From: CAYJAZ01 sp964368455
GTDB taxonomy: Bacteria > Desulfobacterota > Desulfovibrionia > Desulfovibrionales > Desulfovibrionaceae
Length of the DNA stretch: 64,000 nt
Assembly: GCA_964368455.1 (NCBI GenBank)
Contig: CAYJAZ010000004.1
Coordinates: forward strand, 95,254-159,253
Direction: 5' to 3'
The notes beneath the pieces were generated by a model. The model was not told the DNA's origin and did not search any database. It saw only the letters and a program-made list of their open reading frames with translations. Below are positions 42,537 to 51,217 of the stretch, in pieces. Position 1 is the first letter of the stretch. Every line of letters starts with the position of its first letter. The position numbers were made by a program, and so were the translations under genes.

Positions 42537-43016
42537 TTATTTTCTGGAAATTGGGCTTTTTGCAAGTCTTGAGTTAAAATACTTGCTGATCTTACTCACT
42601 TCCTCCCCTGCCCATTGTGGCAAGGCAAATTTTTCTTCTATAGAGCTTAATTCAATTTCGGCAACTATAAGGCCAGCATTTGCCCCTTCAAAAACGTCTA
42701 AATCCCAAATATGTTCCTTGTGTGGAATTTTATAACGTGTTTTTTCAATAAAACAAGTACTGTCTAGAGAATTGAAAATTTGTTCGGCATCTGCTAAGGG
42801 AATTTCGTATTCAAATTCGTCACGGCTAATAGTTTCTGATCGTGTCTTTATTGTGAGATATGCTTTTTCGCCAGCTTGCCTTACTCGCACAACTCCCCAA
42901 TTAGTGTCTGAAAGATAAGCTTGTCTAATTTTAATACCAGAAATATTCTTTTCTTTCACATCATCTAGCCAGCTTGAATCTTTTATCAGAAACTTTCTTT
43001 CAATTTCTTTTGCCAT
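42537..43016 (-). CDS. CYTH-domain protein (triphosphate tunnel metalloenzyme)
   Basis: Begins AKEIERKFLI, the EIERKF signature of the CYTH family, with further conserved acidic and basic residues lining the tunnel (IRQAYLS, VVRVRQAG, YLTIKTR, RDEFEYEIP, WDLDVFEG, IVAEIELSS). Members hydrolyse triphosphate, ThTP or nucleotides, or have unknown activity; the length of 159 aa fits stand-alone NygC-type proteins. AAGGAT lies upstream of the ATG. It follows leuB after a terminator. Confidence 0.87.
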   Translation of the reverse strand: MAKEIERKFLIKDSSWLDDVKEKNISGIKIRQAYLSDTNWGVVRVRQAGEKAYLTIKTRSETISRDEFEYEIPLADAEQIFNSLDSTCFIEKTRYKIPHKEHIWDLDVFEGANAGLIVAEIELSSIEEKFALPQWAGEEVSKISKYFNSRLAKSPISRK

Positions 43017-43066
43017 TGTATTATCCTTGTATTTTATTCGGAAAAGATAAACACATTTATTTTAAA

Positions 43067-43095
43067 AAAAAAGTGGCTCTTACAAGCCACTTTTC
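43067..43095 (-). terminator. Terminator of leuB
   Basis: Minus strand AAAAGTGGCT / AGCCACTTTT around TGTAAG, followed by a T run, directly after the leuB stop. Confidence 0.88.
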
Positions 43096-43097
43096 TA

Positions 43098-44174
43098 CTA
43101 AGCTATATTTTTTACAACTAAAGCACCCATTTCAGAAGTAGACACTAATTTCATGCCCTCTTCCATAATGTCGCCAGTTCTGTATCCTTGTTGGAGAACT
43201 TTTTGTACTGCACTATCAATACAAGCTGCTTCACTTTCAAGGCCGAATGAATATCTAAACATCATAGAAAGTGAAAGTATGGTTGCTAATGGGTTTGCTT
43301 TATTTTGTCCTGCAATGTCAGGAGCTGAACCATGTATTGGTTCGTATAAAGCTGGGCCAGTTTCACCCATAGAAGCCGATGGCAACATACCAATAGATCC
43401 TGTAATTACAGCTGCTTCGTCTGATAAGATATCGCCAAATAAGTTTCCTGTAACTATAGTGTCAAATTGATTTGGATCACGCACTAATTGCATAGCAGCA
43501 TTGTCTACATACATATGTGTAAGTTCCACTTCTGGATATTCTTTAGCAACTTCTAAAACAATTTCACGCCATAATCTTGAAACAGCTAAAACATTTGCTT
43601 TTTCAACTGAACAAAGACGTTTTGTACGCTTCATCGCAGTTTCAAAACCAACTTTTGCAATACGGCGGACTTCGTCTTCGTCGTAAACCATTGTGTTAAA
43701 ACCAACTCTCTTGCCATCTCTTACTTCAACACCTTGTGGTTGACCAAAGTAGATTCCGCCAGTAAGTTCACGAATAACCATGATATCAAGGCCAGCTTCT
43801 ACAATGTCAGGACGAAGTAAACAAGCACCTTTAAGTTCAGGAAACAAAAGAGCAGGACGTAGATTTGCAAATAAACCTAAAGCCTTACGTATGCCCAAAA
43901 GACCGCGTTCAGGACGAATAGCAGGATCTATAGTATCCCATTTTTCACCGCCAACTGCACCAAGTAAAACAGCATCAGCAGCTTTACATTTTTCTACAGT
44001 TACATCTGGAAGTGGTACACCGTCAGTATCGATTGCAATACCGCCGATAAGAGCTTCATCAATTTCAAAACTATGGCCAAATTTATCGCCTACAGCTTTT
44101 AATACTTCTAAAGCTTGTGCAACAATTTCAGGCCCGATGCCATCGCCAGGCATTACGCAGATTTTTTTGTTCAT
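43098..44174 (-). CDS. leuB: 3-isopropylmalate dehydrogenase
   Basis: Oxidative decarboxylation of 3-isopropylmalate in leucine synthesis. Signatures are CVMPGDGIGPEIV at the N-terminus, RPERGLLGIRKALGLFANLR near 88-107, VIRELTGGIYFG near 134-145, the metal Asp region VDNAAMQLVRDP and NLFGDILSDEAAVITGS, and EPIHGSAPDIAGQ near 274. The length of 358 aa is normal. AGGG lies upstream of the ATG. It is separated from leuD by 381 bp that hold the duplicated leuD end, a short repeat and about 220 bp of AT-rich leader with a GTGTAT / ATACAC hairpin at 44332-44349. Confidence 0.96.
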   Translation of the reverse strand: MNKKICVMPGDGIGPEIVAQALEVLKAVGDKFGHSFEIDEALIGGIAIDTDGVPLPDVTVEKCKAADAVLLGAVGGEKWDTIDPAIRPERGLLGIRKALGLFANLRPALLFPELKGACLLRPDIVEAGLDIMVIRELTGGIYFGQPQGVEVRDGKRVGFNTMVYDEDEVRRIAKVGFETAMKRTKRLCSVEKANVLAVSRLWREIVLEVAKEYPEVELTHMYVDNAAMQLVRDPNQFDTIVTGNLFGDILSDEAAVITGSIGMLPSASMGETGPALYEPIHGSAPDIAGQNKANPLATILSLSMMFRYSFGLESEAACIDSAVQKVLQQGYRTGDIMEEGMKLVSTSEMGALVVKNIA

Positions 44175-44395
44175 TTTTTATACCCTAAAGTAGTTTATTG
44201 TGAAAACTATTATTGTAATAGTTTATTGAAGATTTACTTGTTTAGTGAGTAAGTTGACTTCTCTTCTTCCGAGAAAATAAGCAAGAAATTTTGTGGAATT
44301 TTCAATGAAAATGGATTTTTTGCGGAATGGAGTGTATCAAATAATACACGACTGGAGCAAAAAAGACAGTTTTCAGTAGAAAAAACGCAAAAGAA

Positions 44396-44443
44396 TTGCT
44401 TATTTCAATTTTTGTGCAACGTAAGGAATTAACCCACCCTTAT
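44396..44443 (-). repeat. Duplicated 3' end of leuD (48 bp)
   Basis: Identical to 44552-44599, which covers the last codons (GLIPYVAQKLK), stop and 4 bp beyond of leuD. It is a gene-end fragment without its own start, in direct orientation, 108 bp downstream of the real end. Confidence 0.95.
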
Positions 44444-44551
44444 ACTACACAGATTCGTTTTGGCACTCTGTGCACAAAACCTCTCTCACAAGAAGTGAAT
44501 TCTTGTTCGTTCGCTAAAGCCTTTGTGAACGAGAAAATTTCTCGTTCACTC
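44444..44551 (+). repeat. Short structured repeat, copy 2 (between duplicated leuD ends)
   Basis: Plus strand order: GTTTTGGCAC / GTGCACAAAAC hairpin, CCTCTCT, CAAGAA / TTCTTG hairpin, TTCGTTCGCTAAAG, then the palindrome GTGAACGAGAAA / TTTCTCGTTCAC. It matches copies at 14915-15020 and 60927-61021 in layout, while the stem bases differ and still pair. Confidence 0.75.
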
Positions 44552-44555
44552 TTGC

Positions 44556-45047
44556 TTATTTCAATTTTTGTGCAACGTAAGGAATTAACCCACCCTTATC
44601 AAGTAGCTCTTGCATTGAAGCAGGTAAAGCAGGAACAGCAATTTCTTTTCCTGTTGTAACATTCTTCAAAATACCCTTTGTTGTGTCTAATTCTACTTCG
44701 TTTCCATCTTTAAATTCTTTATAATCATCGCCAATTTCTACGAGCAATAAGCCCATATTGAAAGCATTGCGATAGAAGATACGTGCAAATGAATGCGCAA
44801 TAACAACTGGCATACCAGCACCTAATATAGAAACAGGTGCGTGTTCACGTGAAGAACCGCAACCAAAGTTTTTGCCTGCAACAATAAGATCGCCCTTTGC
44901 TACTCTTTTCACCCAGCCTTCTTCAAGGCCTTCCATACAATTTTCGCCAAGTTTGACAGCGTCTGTAGTTGTTAAAAAACGTGCAGGAATAATTGCATCT
45001 GTGTCAATATGATCGCCGACAATATGTGTTTTACCTTTATATAACAT
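44556..45047 (-). CDS. leuD: 3-isopropylmalate dehydratase small subunit
   Basis: Swivel-domain subunit that, with LeuC, isomerises 2- to 3-isopropylmalate. Signatures are GDHIDTDAIIPARFL near 11-25, GKNFGCGSSREHAPVS near 57-72, IAHSFARIFYRNAFNMGL near 82-99. The length of 163 aa is that of the archaeal-type short LeuD used by many anaerobes. It begins 12 bp after leuC with GAGGA upstream. Its last 15 codons and stop are repeated 108 bp further on. Confidence 0.95.
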   Translation of the reverse strand: MLYKGKTHIVGDHIDTDAIIPARFLTTTDAVKLGENCMEGLEEGWVKRVAKGDLIVAGKNFGCGSSREHAPVSILGAGMPVVIAHSFARIFYRNAFNMGLLLVEIGDDYKEFKDGNEVELDTTKGILKNVTTGKEIAVPALPASMQELLDKGGLIPYVAQKLK

Positions 45048-45059
45048 TCTTATTCCTCA

Positions 45060-46319
45060 CTATATTTTATTCGGATCTGTGATGATGCCTGTGATTGCAG
45101 AAGCAGCAGCAACAGCTGGATTTGAAAGGTAAACAAATGATTTCAATGAACCCATTCTACCTTTGAAATTACGGTTTGTTGTTGCGATACAAACTTCGCC
45201 ATCACCTAAAATACCCATATGTCCGCCAAGACAAGGGCCACAAGTTGCTGGGCCAACAATACAGCCTGCATCCATAAAGATTGAAATTAAGCCTTCTTCT
45301 AAAGCCATTTTCCAAATAGTTGGAGTTGCTGGCAATACAATAGCACGAACCTTATTATTTACTTTTTGCCCTTTTAAAACAGCAGCAGCTGAACGTAAGT
45401 CTGAAATTCTACCATTTGTGCAAGAACCAATAATTACTTGATTTACTGCAACATCTTTCACTTCAGCAACAGGTTTTACATTGTCAGGTAAGTGTGGGCA
45501 TGCAATAACTGGAGTCATTGAAGATACATCAAATTTAATATGTTGTTCGTAAACAGCTCCCTCATCTGCTTTCAAAAGAGGAGTGTTTGGACGACTGTGT
45601 GCTTTACCGTATTCTTGTGTTTTTGCATCAGAAGCAAATAAACCAACTTTACCGCCTGCTTCAATAGCCATATTTGCCATTGTCAAACGTTGTTCGATTT
45701 CTAAAGCTTCAATAGCAGAACCATCAAATTCTAATGCTTTATATAAAGCACCATCAACACCAATCTTGCCGATTAAAGAAAGAATTAAATCTTTGCCTTC
45801 AACAAATTTTGGAAGTGAACCTTCGTAAGTAGCTCTTATTGTTGGTGGAATCTTGAACCAAGTTTCACCTAAAGCCATACCACCTGCAATGTCAGTTGAG
45901 CCCATGCCTGTAGCAAAAGCACCTAGTCCACCATAAGTACAAGTGTGGCTATCAGCACCGATAACAATATCGCCAGCTCCTACCAAGCCTTTTTCAGGGA
46001 GTAATGCGTGTTCGACACCGCAATTTCCACCTTCGTAGTAGTGGGTGATTCCCATTTCTTCGGCAAAAGTTCTTGTAGTGATGACCTGGTTAGCGGAATC
46101 GATATCTTTTTGTGGTGTGAAGTGGTCCATGACAAGGGCAACTTTGTCCTTATCAAACACTTTTTTTGCGCCCATTTCTTTGAAAGATTTGATGGCAAGT
46201 GGTGCTGTGATATCATTGGCGAGTACGAGATCGACTTTACATTGTACGATCTGACCGGCTCCTTTAATTGTATCTTGCGTGTGCGACTGCAAGATTTTTT
46301 CTGCAAGTGTATGCGACAT
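45060..46319 (-). CDS. leuC: 3-isopropylmalate dehydratase large subunit
   Basis: [4Fe-4S] subunit of isopropylmalate isomerase. Cluster cysteines are in IIGSCTNGRISDL and GPATCGPCLGGHMG; substrate-side GADSHTCTYGGLGAFATGMG is intact. The length of 419 aa matches the archaeal-type LeuC (shorter than the 465-aa enterobacterial form) and fits its small partner. AAGGAG lies upstream of the ATG. Long antisense frames over its N-terminal half are shadows. It is the second gene of leuACD. Confidence 0.96.
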   Translation of the reverse strand: MSHTLAEKILQSHTQDTIKGAGQIVQCKVDLVLANDITAPLAIKSFKEMGAKKVFDKDKVALVMDHFTPQKDIDSANQVITTRTFAEEMGITHYYEGGNCGVEHALLPEKGLVGAGDIVIGADSHTCTYGGLGAFATGMGSTDIAGGMALGETWFKIPPTIRATYEGSLPKFVEGKDLILSLIGKIGVDGALYKALEFDGSAIEALEIEQRLTMANMAIEAGGKVGLFASDAKTQEYGKAHSRPNTPLLKADEGAVYEQHIKFDVSSMTPVIACPHLPDNVKPVAEVKDVAVNQVIIGSCTNGRISDLRSAAAVLKGQKVNNKVRAIVLPATPTIWKMALEEGLISIFMDAGCIVGPATCGPCLGGHMGILGDGEVCIATTNRNFKGRMGSLKSFVYLSNPAVAAASAITGIITDPNKI

Positions 46320-46393
46320 ATACTAATCTCCTTATAAAATTCCATAGTTCCCTAAATATTTACTTTACCACGCTTTAGAGCATGGCAATAAAT

Positions 46394-47917
46394 TTAATCT
46401 TTATTATCTTCTTCTTTTTTCACTAATCTATTAAGAGCATCTATATACGCTCTTGCAGAGGCAACAATAATATCAGGATCTGATCCCTTACCTACTGTAG
46501 ACAAGCCGCCTTCAGTGATATTCACCATAACTTCGCCTAAAGCGTCAGTTCCGCCTGTGATCGCGTTTACTGCGTATTTTTCTAGCACAGGGCGACGCTC
46601 AACAATGTGAGAAATCACATTCAAAGCTGCATCAACAGGGCCAGCACCAAAACCAGCATGTTTTTTCACATTTTCGCCAATTTGCATAGCAACAGCCGCA
46701 GTAGCTGGCAATTCGCCTGAACCAGACTGAACTGAAAGTGAAAGTAATTTATATGTGTCAGGCACACGGTAAATTTCGCCCATGATAAGTGATTCGATAT
46801 CTTCGTCATGGATGATTTTCTTTTTGTCTGCCAAAACTTTAATAGCATTGAAAATTGTTTCTAATTTTTCATCGTCAAAATCATATCCAAGTGAGGAAAG
46901 TTTTGAACGCACAGCATTTCTACCAGAATGCTTGCCAATAACTAAATCAGAAGTTGTTCTACCAATAGACTGCGGTGTCATAATTTCGTAAGTTTCACGA
47001 TTTTTGAGCATGCCGTCTTGGTGTATGCCTGATTCGTGTGCAAATGCATTACCACCAACAATAGCCTTGTTCGCAGGAAGAGGACGGCCAATAATGAGGG
47101 ATAAAAGTCTGCACGCAGGATAAAGTTGTTCAGCATTGATATTTGTTTTGAAAGGATAAATATCTTGTCTTGTATTCATCACCATAACAAATTCTTCTAA
47201 AGCCGCATTACCAGCTCTTTCGCCAATACCACAAAGAGTGACTTCAGCTTGTCTTGCACCAGCTTTTACAGCAGCAAGAGTGTTTGCAACGCCAAGCCCT
47301 AAGTCGTTATGGCAATGCACAGAAAAAATAGCTTTGTCTGAATTTGGTGTATTATCAATAACATACTTAATTAATTCGCCATAATTTTCAGGTGTTGCAT
47401 AACCAACTGTATCAGGCACGTTAATTGTTGTTGCGCCAGCATCGATAACAGCAGTAAAAAGTCTTACCAAGAAATCTTTATCTGAACGTGAAGCATCTTC
47501 AGCTGAAAATTCTACATTTGAAGTATAAGAAGCAGCACGCTTTACGCCAGTCACTGCCATTTCAACAACTTCATCAGGACTTTTGCGTAATTTATATTCC
47601 ATATGAATAGGAGAAGAAGCTAAAAAAGTGTGTATGCGTGGGTGTTTAGCGTCTTTAATCGCTTCCCAAGCTCTGTCTATATCATTAGGAACACAACGAG
47701 CCAGCGCTGCAACTTCTGATTTTTTCAGGCTGTTAGCAATAGCTTGCACAGCTTCAAAATCTCCATTGCTAGAAGCAGGAAAACCAGCTTCGATAATGTC
47801 TACGCCAAGTGTTTCAAGCTGAGCTGCAAGACGTAATTTTTCTTGCAAATTCATTGTTGCACCAGGACTTTGTTCGCCATCTCTCAAGGTTGTGTCAAAA
47901 ATTTTAATTGTGTTCAT
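46394..47917 (-). CDS. leuA: 2-isopropylmalate synthase
   Basis: First committed leucine enzyme: condenses acetyl-CoA with 2-oxoisovalerate. The catalytic TIM barrel has FDTTLRDGEQSPGATM at the N-terminus, NVEFSAEDASRSD near 135, and VHCHNDLGLGVANTLAAVKAG near 198-218 with the metal His-x-His. The C-terminal LeuA regulatory dimer domain at about 390-500 (leucine feedback) contains GFGAGPVDAALNVIS and GGTDALGEVMVNI. The length is about 507 aa. The start at 47917 is chosen from the family N-terminus (MNTIKIFDTT); no strong ribosome site is seen. The 305 bp to the divergent arsR gene hold no clear leader peptide. Confidence 0.95.
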   Translation of the reverse strand: MNTIKIFDTTLRDGEQSPGATMNLQEKLRLAAQLETLGVDIIEAGFPASSNGDFEAVQAIANSLKKSEVAALARCVPNDIDRAWEAIKDAKHPRIHTFLASSPIHMEYKLRKSPDEVVEMAVTGVKRAASYTSNVEFSAEDASRSDKDFLVRLFTAVIDAGATTINVPDTVGYATPENYGELIKYVIDNTPNSDKAIFSVHCHNDLGLGVANTLAAVKAGARQAEVTLCGIGERAGNAALEEFVMVMNTRQDIYPFKTNINAEQLYPACRLLSLIIGRPLPANKAIVGGNAFAHESGIHQDGMLKNRETYEIMTPQSIGRTTSDLVIGKHSGRNAVRSKLSSLGYDFDDEKLETIFNAIKVLADKKKIIHDEDIESLIMGEIYRVPDTYKLLSLSVQSGSGELPATAAVAMQIGENVKKHAGFGAGPVDAALNVISHIVERRPVLEKYAVNAITGGTDALGEVMVNITEGGLSTVGKGSDPDIIVASARAYIDALNRLVKKEEDNKD

Positions 47918-48101
47918 AAATAGCACCGTACATTAACTAAAAGTTTGTATATCTTTGTAATGCACAAAAATAACTAAAAAGCCTTTTTAATGCAAGAGTT
48001 AAAAAACGAGTATTCGTTTTTAATTGTTTTTCGCCTTAGCCATAGAAAATAGTTTTTCTTTTTTGCTCCAGAAAAAAATAATTAATTATTCTTTCTTTAA
48101 C

Positions 48102-48130
48102 TTGACAGACAAAAGAAAAAACACTATTTG
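48102..48130 (+). promoter_or_regulatory. Candidate promoter of arsR-arsP
   Basis: TTGACA (48102-48107), 17-bp spacer, TATTTG (48125-48130). It lies about 90 bp before the arsR start. An imperfect palindrome ATATGAAAAT / ATTTTGAATAT (48152-48174) lies between and could be the operator. Confidence 0.5.
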
Positions 48131-48222
48131 TGTAAAAAGCCAAATAAGCAAATATGAAAATTTATTTTGAATATCAGCAGAATCTTCATGAAAATTTTCA
48201 CTAAAGAGCTAAGGAGTTTTAT

Positions 48223-48570
48223 TTGAAAAATTACACAGAAATTAATGTCTCAGTACAGGGGCTACAGGGAATAAAAAACATTGAAAATCTTTCTGAAAAG
48301 CATATTGAAGACATGGCAAAGATTTTCAAAGCTTTAGGGCACCCCACACGATTAAAAATGGTGGATTTTTTGCGTAAGGGCGAAAGTTGTGTATGCGACT
48401 TACAAGAAATAATAGGCGATGATATTTCCACAATTTCAAGACATTTGAATGTCTTAAGAGAAGCAAAAATCATTTCTTCTGAAAAAAGAAAAACATTTAT
48501 GTTTTATCGCTTAGAGCTAGATTGTCTAGATAATTTTTTAATTTGCTTGAAAAAATATAATGAAAAATAG
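48223..48570 (+). CDS. arsR: ArsR-family repressor with metalloid-binding motif
   Basis: Winged-helix repressor that leaves DNA on binding arsenite or a similar metalloid. The core is FKALGHPTRLKMVDFLRKGE, then SCVCDLQEIIGDD, equivalent to the ELCVCDL motif in which the two cysteines bind As(III), then STISRHLNVLREAKIISSEK (recognition helix) and TFMFYRLEL. The length is 115 aa. The start is TTG at 48223 with AAGGAG 8 bp upstream. It is followed after 8 bp by the permease gene it probably controls. Confidence 0.88.
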   Translation: MKNYTEINVSVQGLQGIKNIENLSEKHIEDMAKIFKALGHPTRLKMVDFLRKGESCVCDLQEIIGDDISTISRHLNVLREAKIISSEKRKTFMFYRLELDCLDNFLICLKKYNEK

Positions 48571-48578
48571 AGGTTAAC

Positions 48579-49790
48579 ATGTCAAATTGTTTTGATAAAG
48601 ATAAGGAACAAAAATCCCCATTTACTATTGGTTCAATGCCAAATCCCAGTGACGCAGCAGCCGAGCAAGCACAAGCAACACCTTGTTGTGCTAAGCCAGT
48701 AAAGAAAGTTGAAGAAAGAAAAGACATAGCTGACAGCGAATTAAATAAAGTTTCTTATTTTGCTAAGGGCTTGATAATTGCTCTTGTGTGGTTTGCTCTC
48801 TATTCAATTATTGAGCCATTAGCCAATTACCTAACTTTCAATATCTTCGGCTTAGAAGAAGGTAAAGAATTAGCTTTAGCTGTTGAATTTTTTATTTACG
48901 ATACAGCTAAAATCCTTATGCTCCTAGTCTTTATGGTTTATCTGATTGCATGGCTTAGAGCTGGAATGAACACAGAAAAAGTTCGTGATTTCTTAGCTGG
49001 CAAGGCAAGAGGAGTTGGTTATTTTGTAGGCGGATTTTTTGGTGCAGTCACTCCATTTTGTTCATGTTCTTCTGTTCCTTTATTTATTGCTTTCACAAAT
49101 GCACGTATACCAATTGGCATCACAATGTCATTTTTGATAACTTCCCCACTTATCAATGAAGTTGCAGTCGTTCTTCTTTGGGGCTTGCTTGGTTGGAAAT
49201 TTACATTAGTCTATGTGAGCGTTGGTATTTTAGCTGGTGTTATCGCTGGTGCTATCATGGACTTTGTAAAAGCAGATAGATGGTTACAAGATTTCTTACA
49301 AGAATCGATGAAAGCAAAACCTATGATGTCACTCACATTAAAAGGTGGCACTCAAAAAATTTCACTTATGCAAAGACATTATTTTGCAAAAGACGAAATG
49401 CTCAAAATTGCAAGTCAAGTATGGAAATGGGTAATTATAGGCGTTGGCTTAGGTGCTATCTTGCATGGTTATGTTCCACAAGAATGGTTTGAACAACATC
49501 TAAGTGCTGGCCAATGGTGGAGCGTACCTCTTGCTGTTGGTGCTGGTATTCCGCTTTATACAAATGTGACTGGTATTATTCCTATTATGGAAAGCTTATT
49601 ACTCAAAGGTTTGCCAGCTGGCACAACATTAGCTTTTTGTATGTCTGCTGTTGGTGCAAGCTTACCAGAAATTCTTATGCTCAAACAAGTAATGAAATGG
49701 AAATTATTAGCTTTATTTATTGTTTTACTGCTCATTATTTTCACTATTGTTGGCTGGATTTTCAACTACACACACACTTTATTGATCTAA
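48579..49790 (+). CDS. arsP: ArsP/DUF318-type permease
   Basis: Membrane permease of the family that includes ArsP, an exporter of trivalent organoarsenicals; others have unknown cargo. About eight or more hydrophobic segments are present. The hallmark FFGAVTPFCSCSSVPLFIAF near residues 149-168 contains the cysteine pair, and ITSPLINEVAVVLLWGL follows. An N-terminal soluble stretch has a further Cys pair, TPCCAKP near 31-37, and a Lys-rich linker. The length of 403 aa is normal. GAGG is upstream of the ATG. It is co-transcribed with arsR and ends at a bidirectional terminator. Confidence 0.85.
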   Translation: MSNCFDKDKEQKSPFTIGSMPNPSDAAAEQAQATPCCAKPVKKVEERKDIADSELNKVSYFAKGLIIALVWFALYSIIEPLANYLTFNIFGLEEGKELALAVEFFIYDTAKILMLLVFMVYLIAWLRAGMNTEKVRDFLAGKARGVGYFVGGFFGAVTPFCSCSSVPLFIAFTNARIPIGITMSFLITSPLINEVAVVLLWGLLGWKFTLVYVSVGILAGVIAGAIMDFVKADRWLQDFLQESMKAKPMMSLTLKGGTQKISLMQRHYFAKDEMLKIASQVWKWVIIGVGLGAILHGYVPQEWFEQHLSAGQWWSVPLAVGAGIPLYTNVTGIIPIMESLLLKGLPAGTTLAFCMSAVGASLPEILMLKQVMKWKLLALFIVLLLIIFTIVGWIFNYTHTLLI

Positions 49791-49823
49791 TTGAATAGAA
49801 TAAATTCTCATAAAAAAAATAAT

Positions 49824-49860
49824 AAAAAATGCCATATCTTTGAACTTATGGCATTTTTTT
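49824..49860. terminator. Bidirectional terminator between arsP and ccdA
   Basis: Stem AAAAAATGCCATA / TATGGCATTTTTT with a 10-nt loop, between convergent operons. Confidence 0.9.
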
Positions 49861-49879
49861 ACTTTATAAAGTAATAAAT

Positions 49880-50569
49880 TTAGAAAGCGAGATAAAACAT
49901 ATAAAAAGCTATAAGCAAGATCAGAAAACCCATAATAATCTTTACAGCTAATGCACTTTTTGCGTATTGTTTATTATTTGAAATCTTTTGAACAAAAGAA
50001 AGAGAAGTGCCTGCAATTACAGCAAGTATTCCATGCCCTATTGAATAAAGCAATAAAAGCAAAATACCGTAGGACAAATTGCCCTTTGATGCGACAATAG
50101 TCAATAAAGCTATTAGCACAGGAGTAGAACAAGGAGAGGAAAAAATTCCTGCTAAAATCCCTGCAATAAAAGCACCTAATTGCCCTTTTTTCTTATTTTT
50201 TGCAAGAAGATGGTTTGATGGAATAAAATTATATAATTCCCATGTTTGCAAAGCCATAAGCACCATAATTACACCCAGAAAAGCATACCAAAAAGTTGAG
50301 TGTTGACCAATAAGACTTCCTGCCATTGAAGCAAGCACGCCAAGCAAGGTAAATGTAAGTGCTGAACCAAGTGCGAAAATAAGGGAAAGAGTAAAGGCTT
50401 TTTTTGTATTATACGTGTCTAGTCCACCTAAATAGCCAATTATAAGGGGTATAGTTGAAAGTGAACAAGGAGTAAAAGAAGTGAGCAAACCTGCAATAAA
50501 AGCAATTAAAGGTGCAAGCCAATAAGAATCAAGCATCAACCTCGTTAATTCATCAAGAAGAACTTCCAT
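49880..50569 (-). CDS. CcdA/DsbD-like thiol-disulfide transmembrane protein
   Basis: Six-segment membrane protein that carries reducing equivalents across the inner membrane. The two redox cysteines are in SFTPCSLSTIPLIIG (near residue 32) and FSSPCSTPVLIALLTIV (near 150), with the PC motif as in CcdA. The length of 229 aa is usual. Its ATG overlaps the stop of the thioredoxin-like gene (TAATG), so the two are translationally coupled and probably work together: CcdA would reduce the periplasmic thioredoxin. Confidence 0.88.
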   Translation of the reverse strand: MEVLLDELTRLMLDSYWLAPLIAFIAGLLTSFTPCSLSTIPLIIGYLGGLDTYNTKKAFTLSLIFALGSALTFTLLGVLASMAGSLIGQHSTFWYAFLGVIMVLMALQTWELYNFIPSNHLLAKNKKKGQLGAFIAGILAGIFSSPCSTPVLIALLTIVASKGNLSYGILLLLLYSIGHGILAVIAGTSLSFVQKISNNKQYAKSALAVKIIMGFLILLIAFYMFYLAF

Positions 50570-51132
50570 TACATCTTCCCTGCTATAACAGCAGAAGCTT
50601 CTTTTTGTGCTGTATTTTCTTGCATATCTTGCAATATAGCACGCATTTCTTCTTCATTCAAACCGCCTAGATGCACAGTGAATAAATGTTTTCCGCCTTC
50701 TTTATCAGAATAAAGTGTGAATTCAAGATTTAATTCATCTATGTTTTTAGAGGGAACATAGGGCTTGCCATCAGCCGTGTAAAAAAATTGTGTCGGTATA
50801 ACCTGCACAGGAAAACCTTGTGCCGCTTGCGGGTTTTTCCACACATCTACAAATTGTATAATAGCAGTATCTTGCATTTCTGCATTTAATTTTCTCAAAA
50901 TAGGAGCCATTTCTTTACAAGGAATACATGAATCTGCTCCAAAATCTATAATTATCGCCATCTTATGTTCTTGCAAAGAAGCAAGATCTACAGAAGCAAT
51001 AGTCAATGGAAATTTGAAATTTGTCGAATCCACTGAAGCTTCTTGCTGTGGAAGATTTTTAATAAAATAAATACCTATAATCACCGCGAAAATAAGCATT
51101 GGCACAAGCATTTTTAAACTTTTTTTATTCAT
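50569..51132 (-). CDS. Membrane-anchored thioredoxin-like protein
   Basis: An N-terminal hydrophobic segment (residues about 8-24) anchors a thioredoxin fold facing the periplasm. The active site is CIPC in FGADSCIPCKEMAPIL near residue 72, and the cis-Pro loop is QVIPTQFFY near 115. A C-terminal acidic helix (NEEEMRAILQDM) ends the 187-aa protein. AAGGAA lies upstream of the ATG. It is first gene of a two-gene operon with the CcdA-like protein; a candidate ArsR operator lies at 51153-51168 in its promoter region. Confidence 0.88.
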   Translation of the reverse strand: MNKKSLKMLVPMLIFAVIIGIYFIKNLPQQEASVDSTNFKFPLTIASVDLASLQEHKMAIIIDFGADSCIPCKEMAPILRKLNAEMQDTAIIQFVDVWKNPQAAQGFPVQVIPTQFFYTADGKPYVPSKNIDELNLEFTLYSDKEGGKHLFTVHLGGLNEEEMRAILQDMQENTAQKEASAVIAGKM

Positions 51133-51152
51133 TTTTTATTCCTTACTATTAA

Positions 51153-51168
51153 ATCAATTTTTTTTGAT
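51153..51168. promoter_or_regulatory. Candidate ArsR operator upstream of the thioredoxin-ccdA operon
   Basis: ATCAATTTTTTTTGAT: ATCAA and TTGAT separated by 6 bp, the same layout as the site at 51505-51520. Confidence 0.6.
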
Positions 51169-51179
51169 GTGTAATATAT

Positions 51180-51205
51180 AAAAATAAGCATTTAAATGCT
51201 TATCA
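51180..51205 (-). terminator. Terminator of the second arsR gene
   Basis: Palindrome ATAAGCATTTAAATGCTTAT followed on the minus strand by a T run, 15 bp after the arsR stop; it separates arsR from the thioredoxin gene. Confidence 0.75.
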
Positions 51206-51217
51206 TTTTGAACTTTT

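Noticed and set aside
44444..44551. Integron attC-like site
   Set aside because: It is hairpin-forming and at a gene end, but the GTTRRRY/RYYYAAC core sites are absent and there is no integrase.
46008..46345. Long antisense frames over the start of leuC
   Set aside because: They are shadows of leuC, which has complete family motifs and a good ribosome site.
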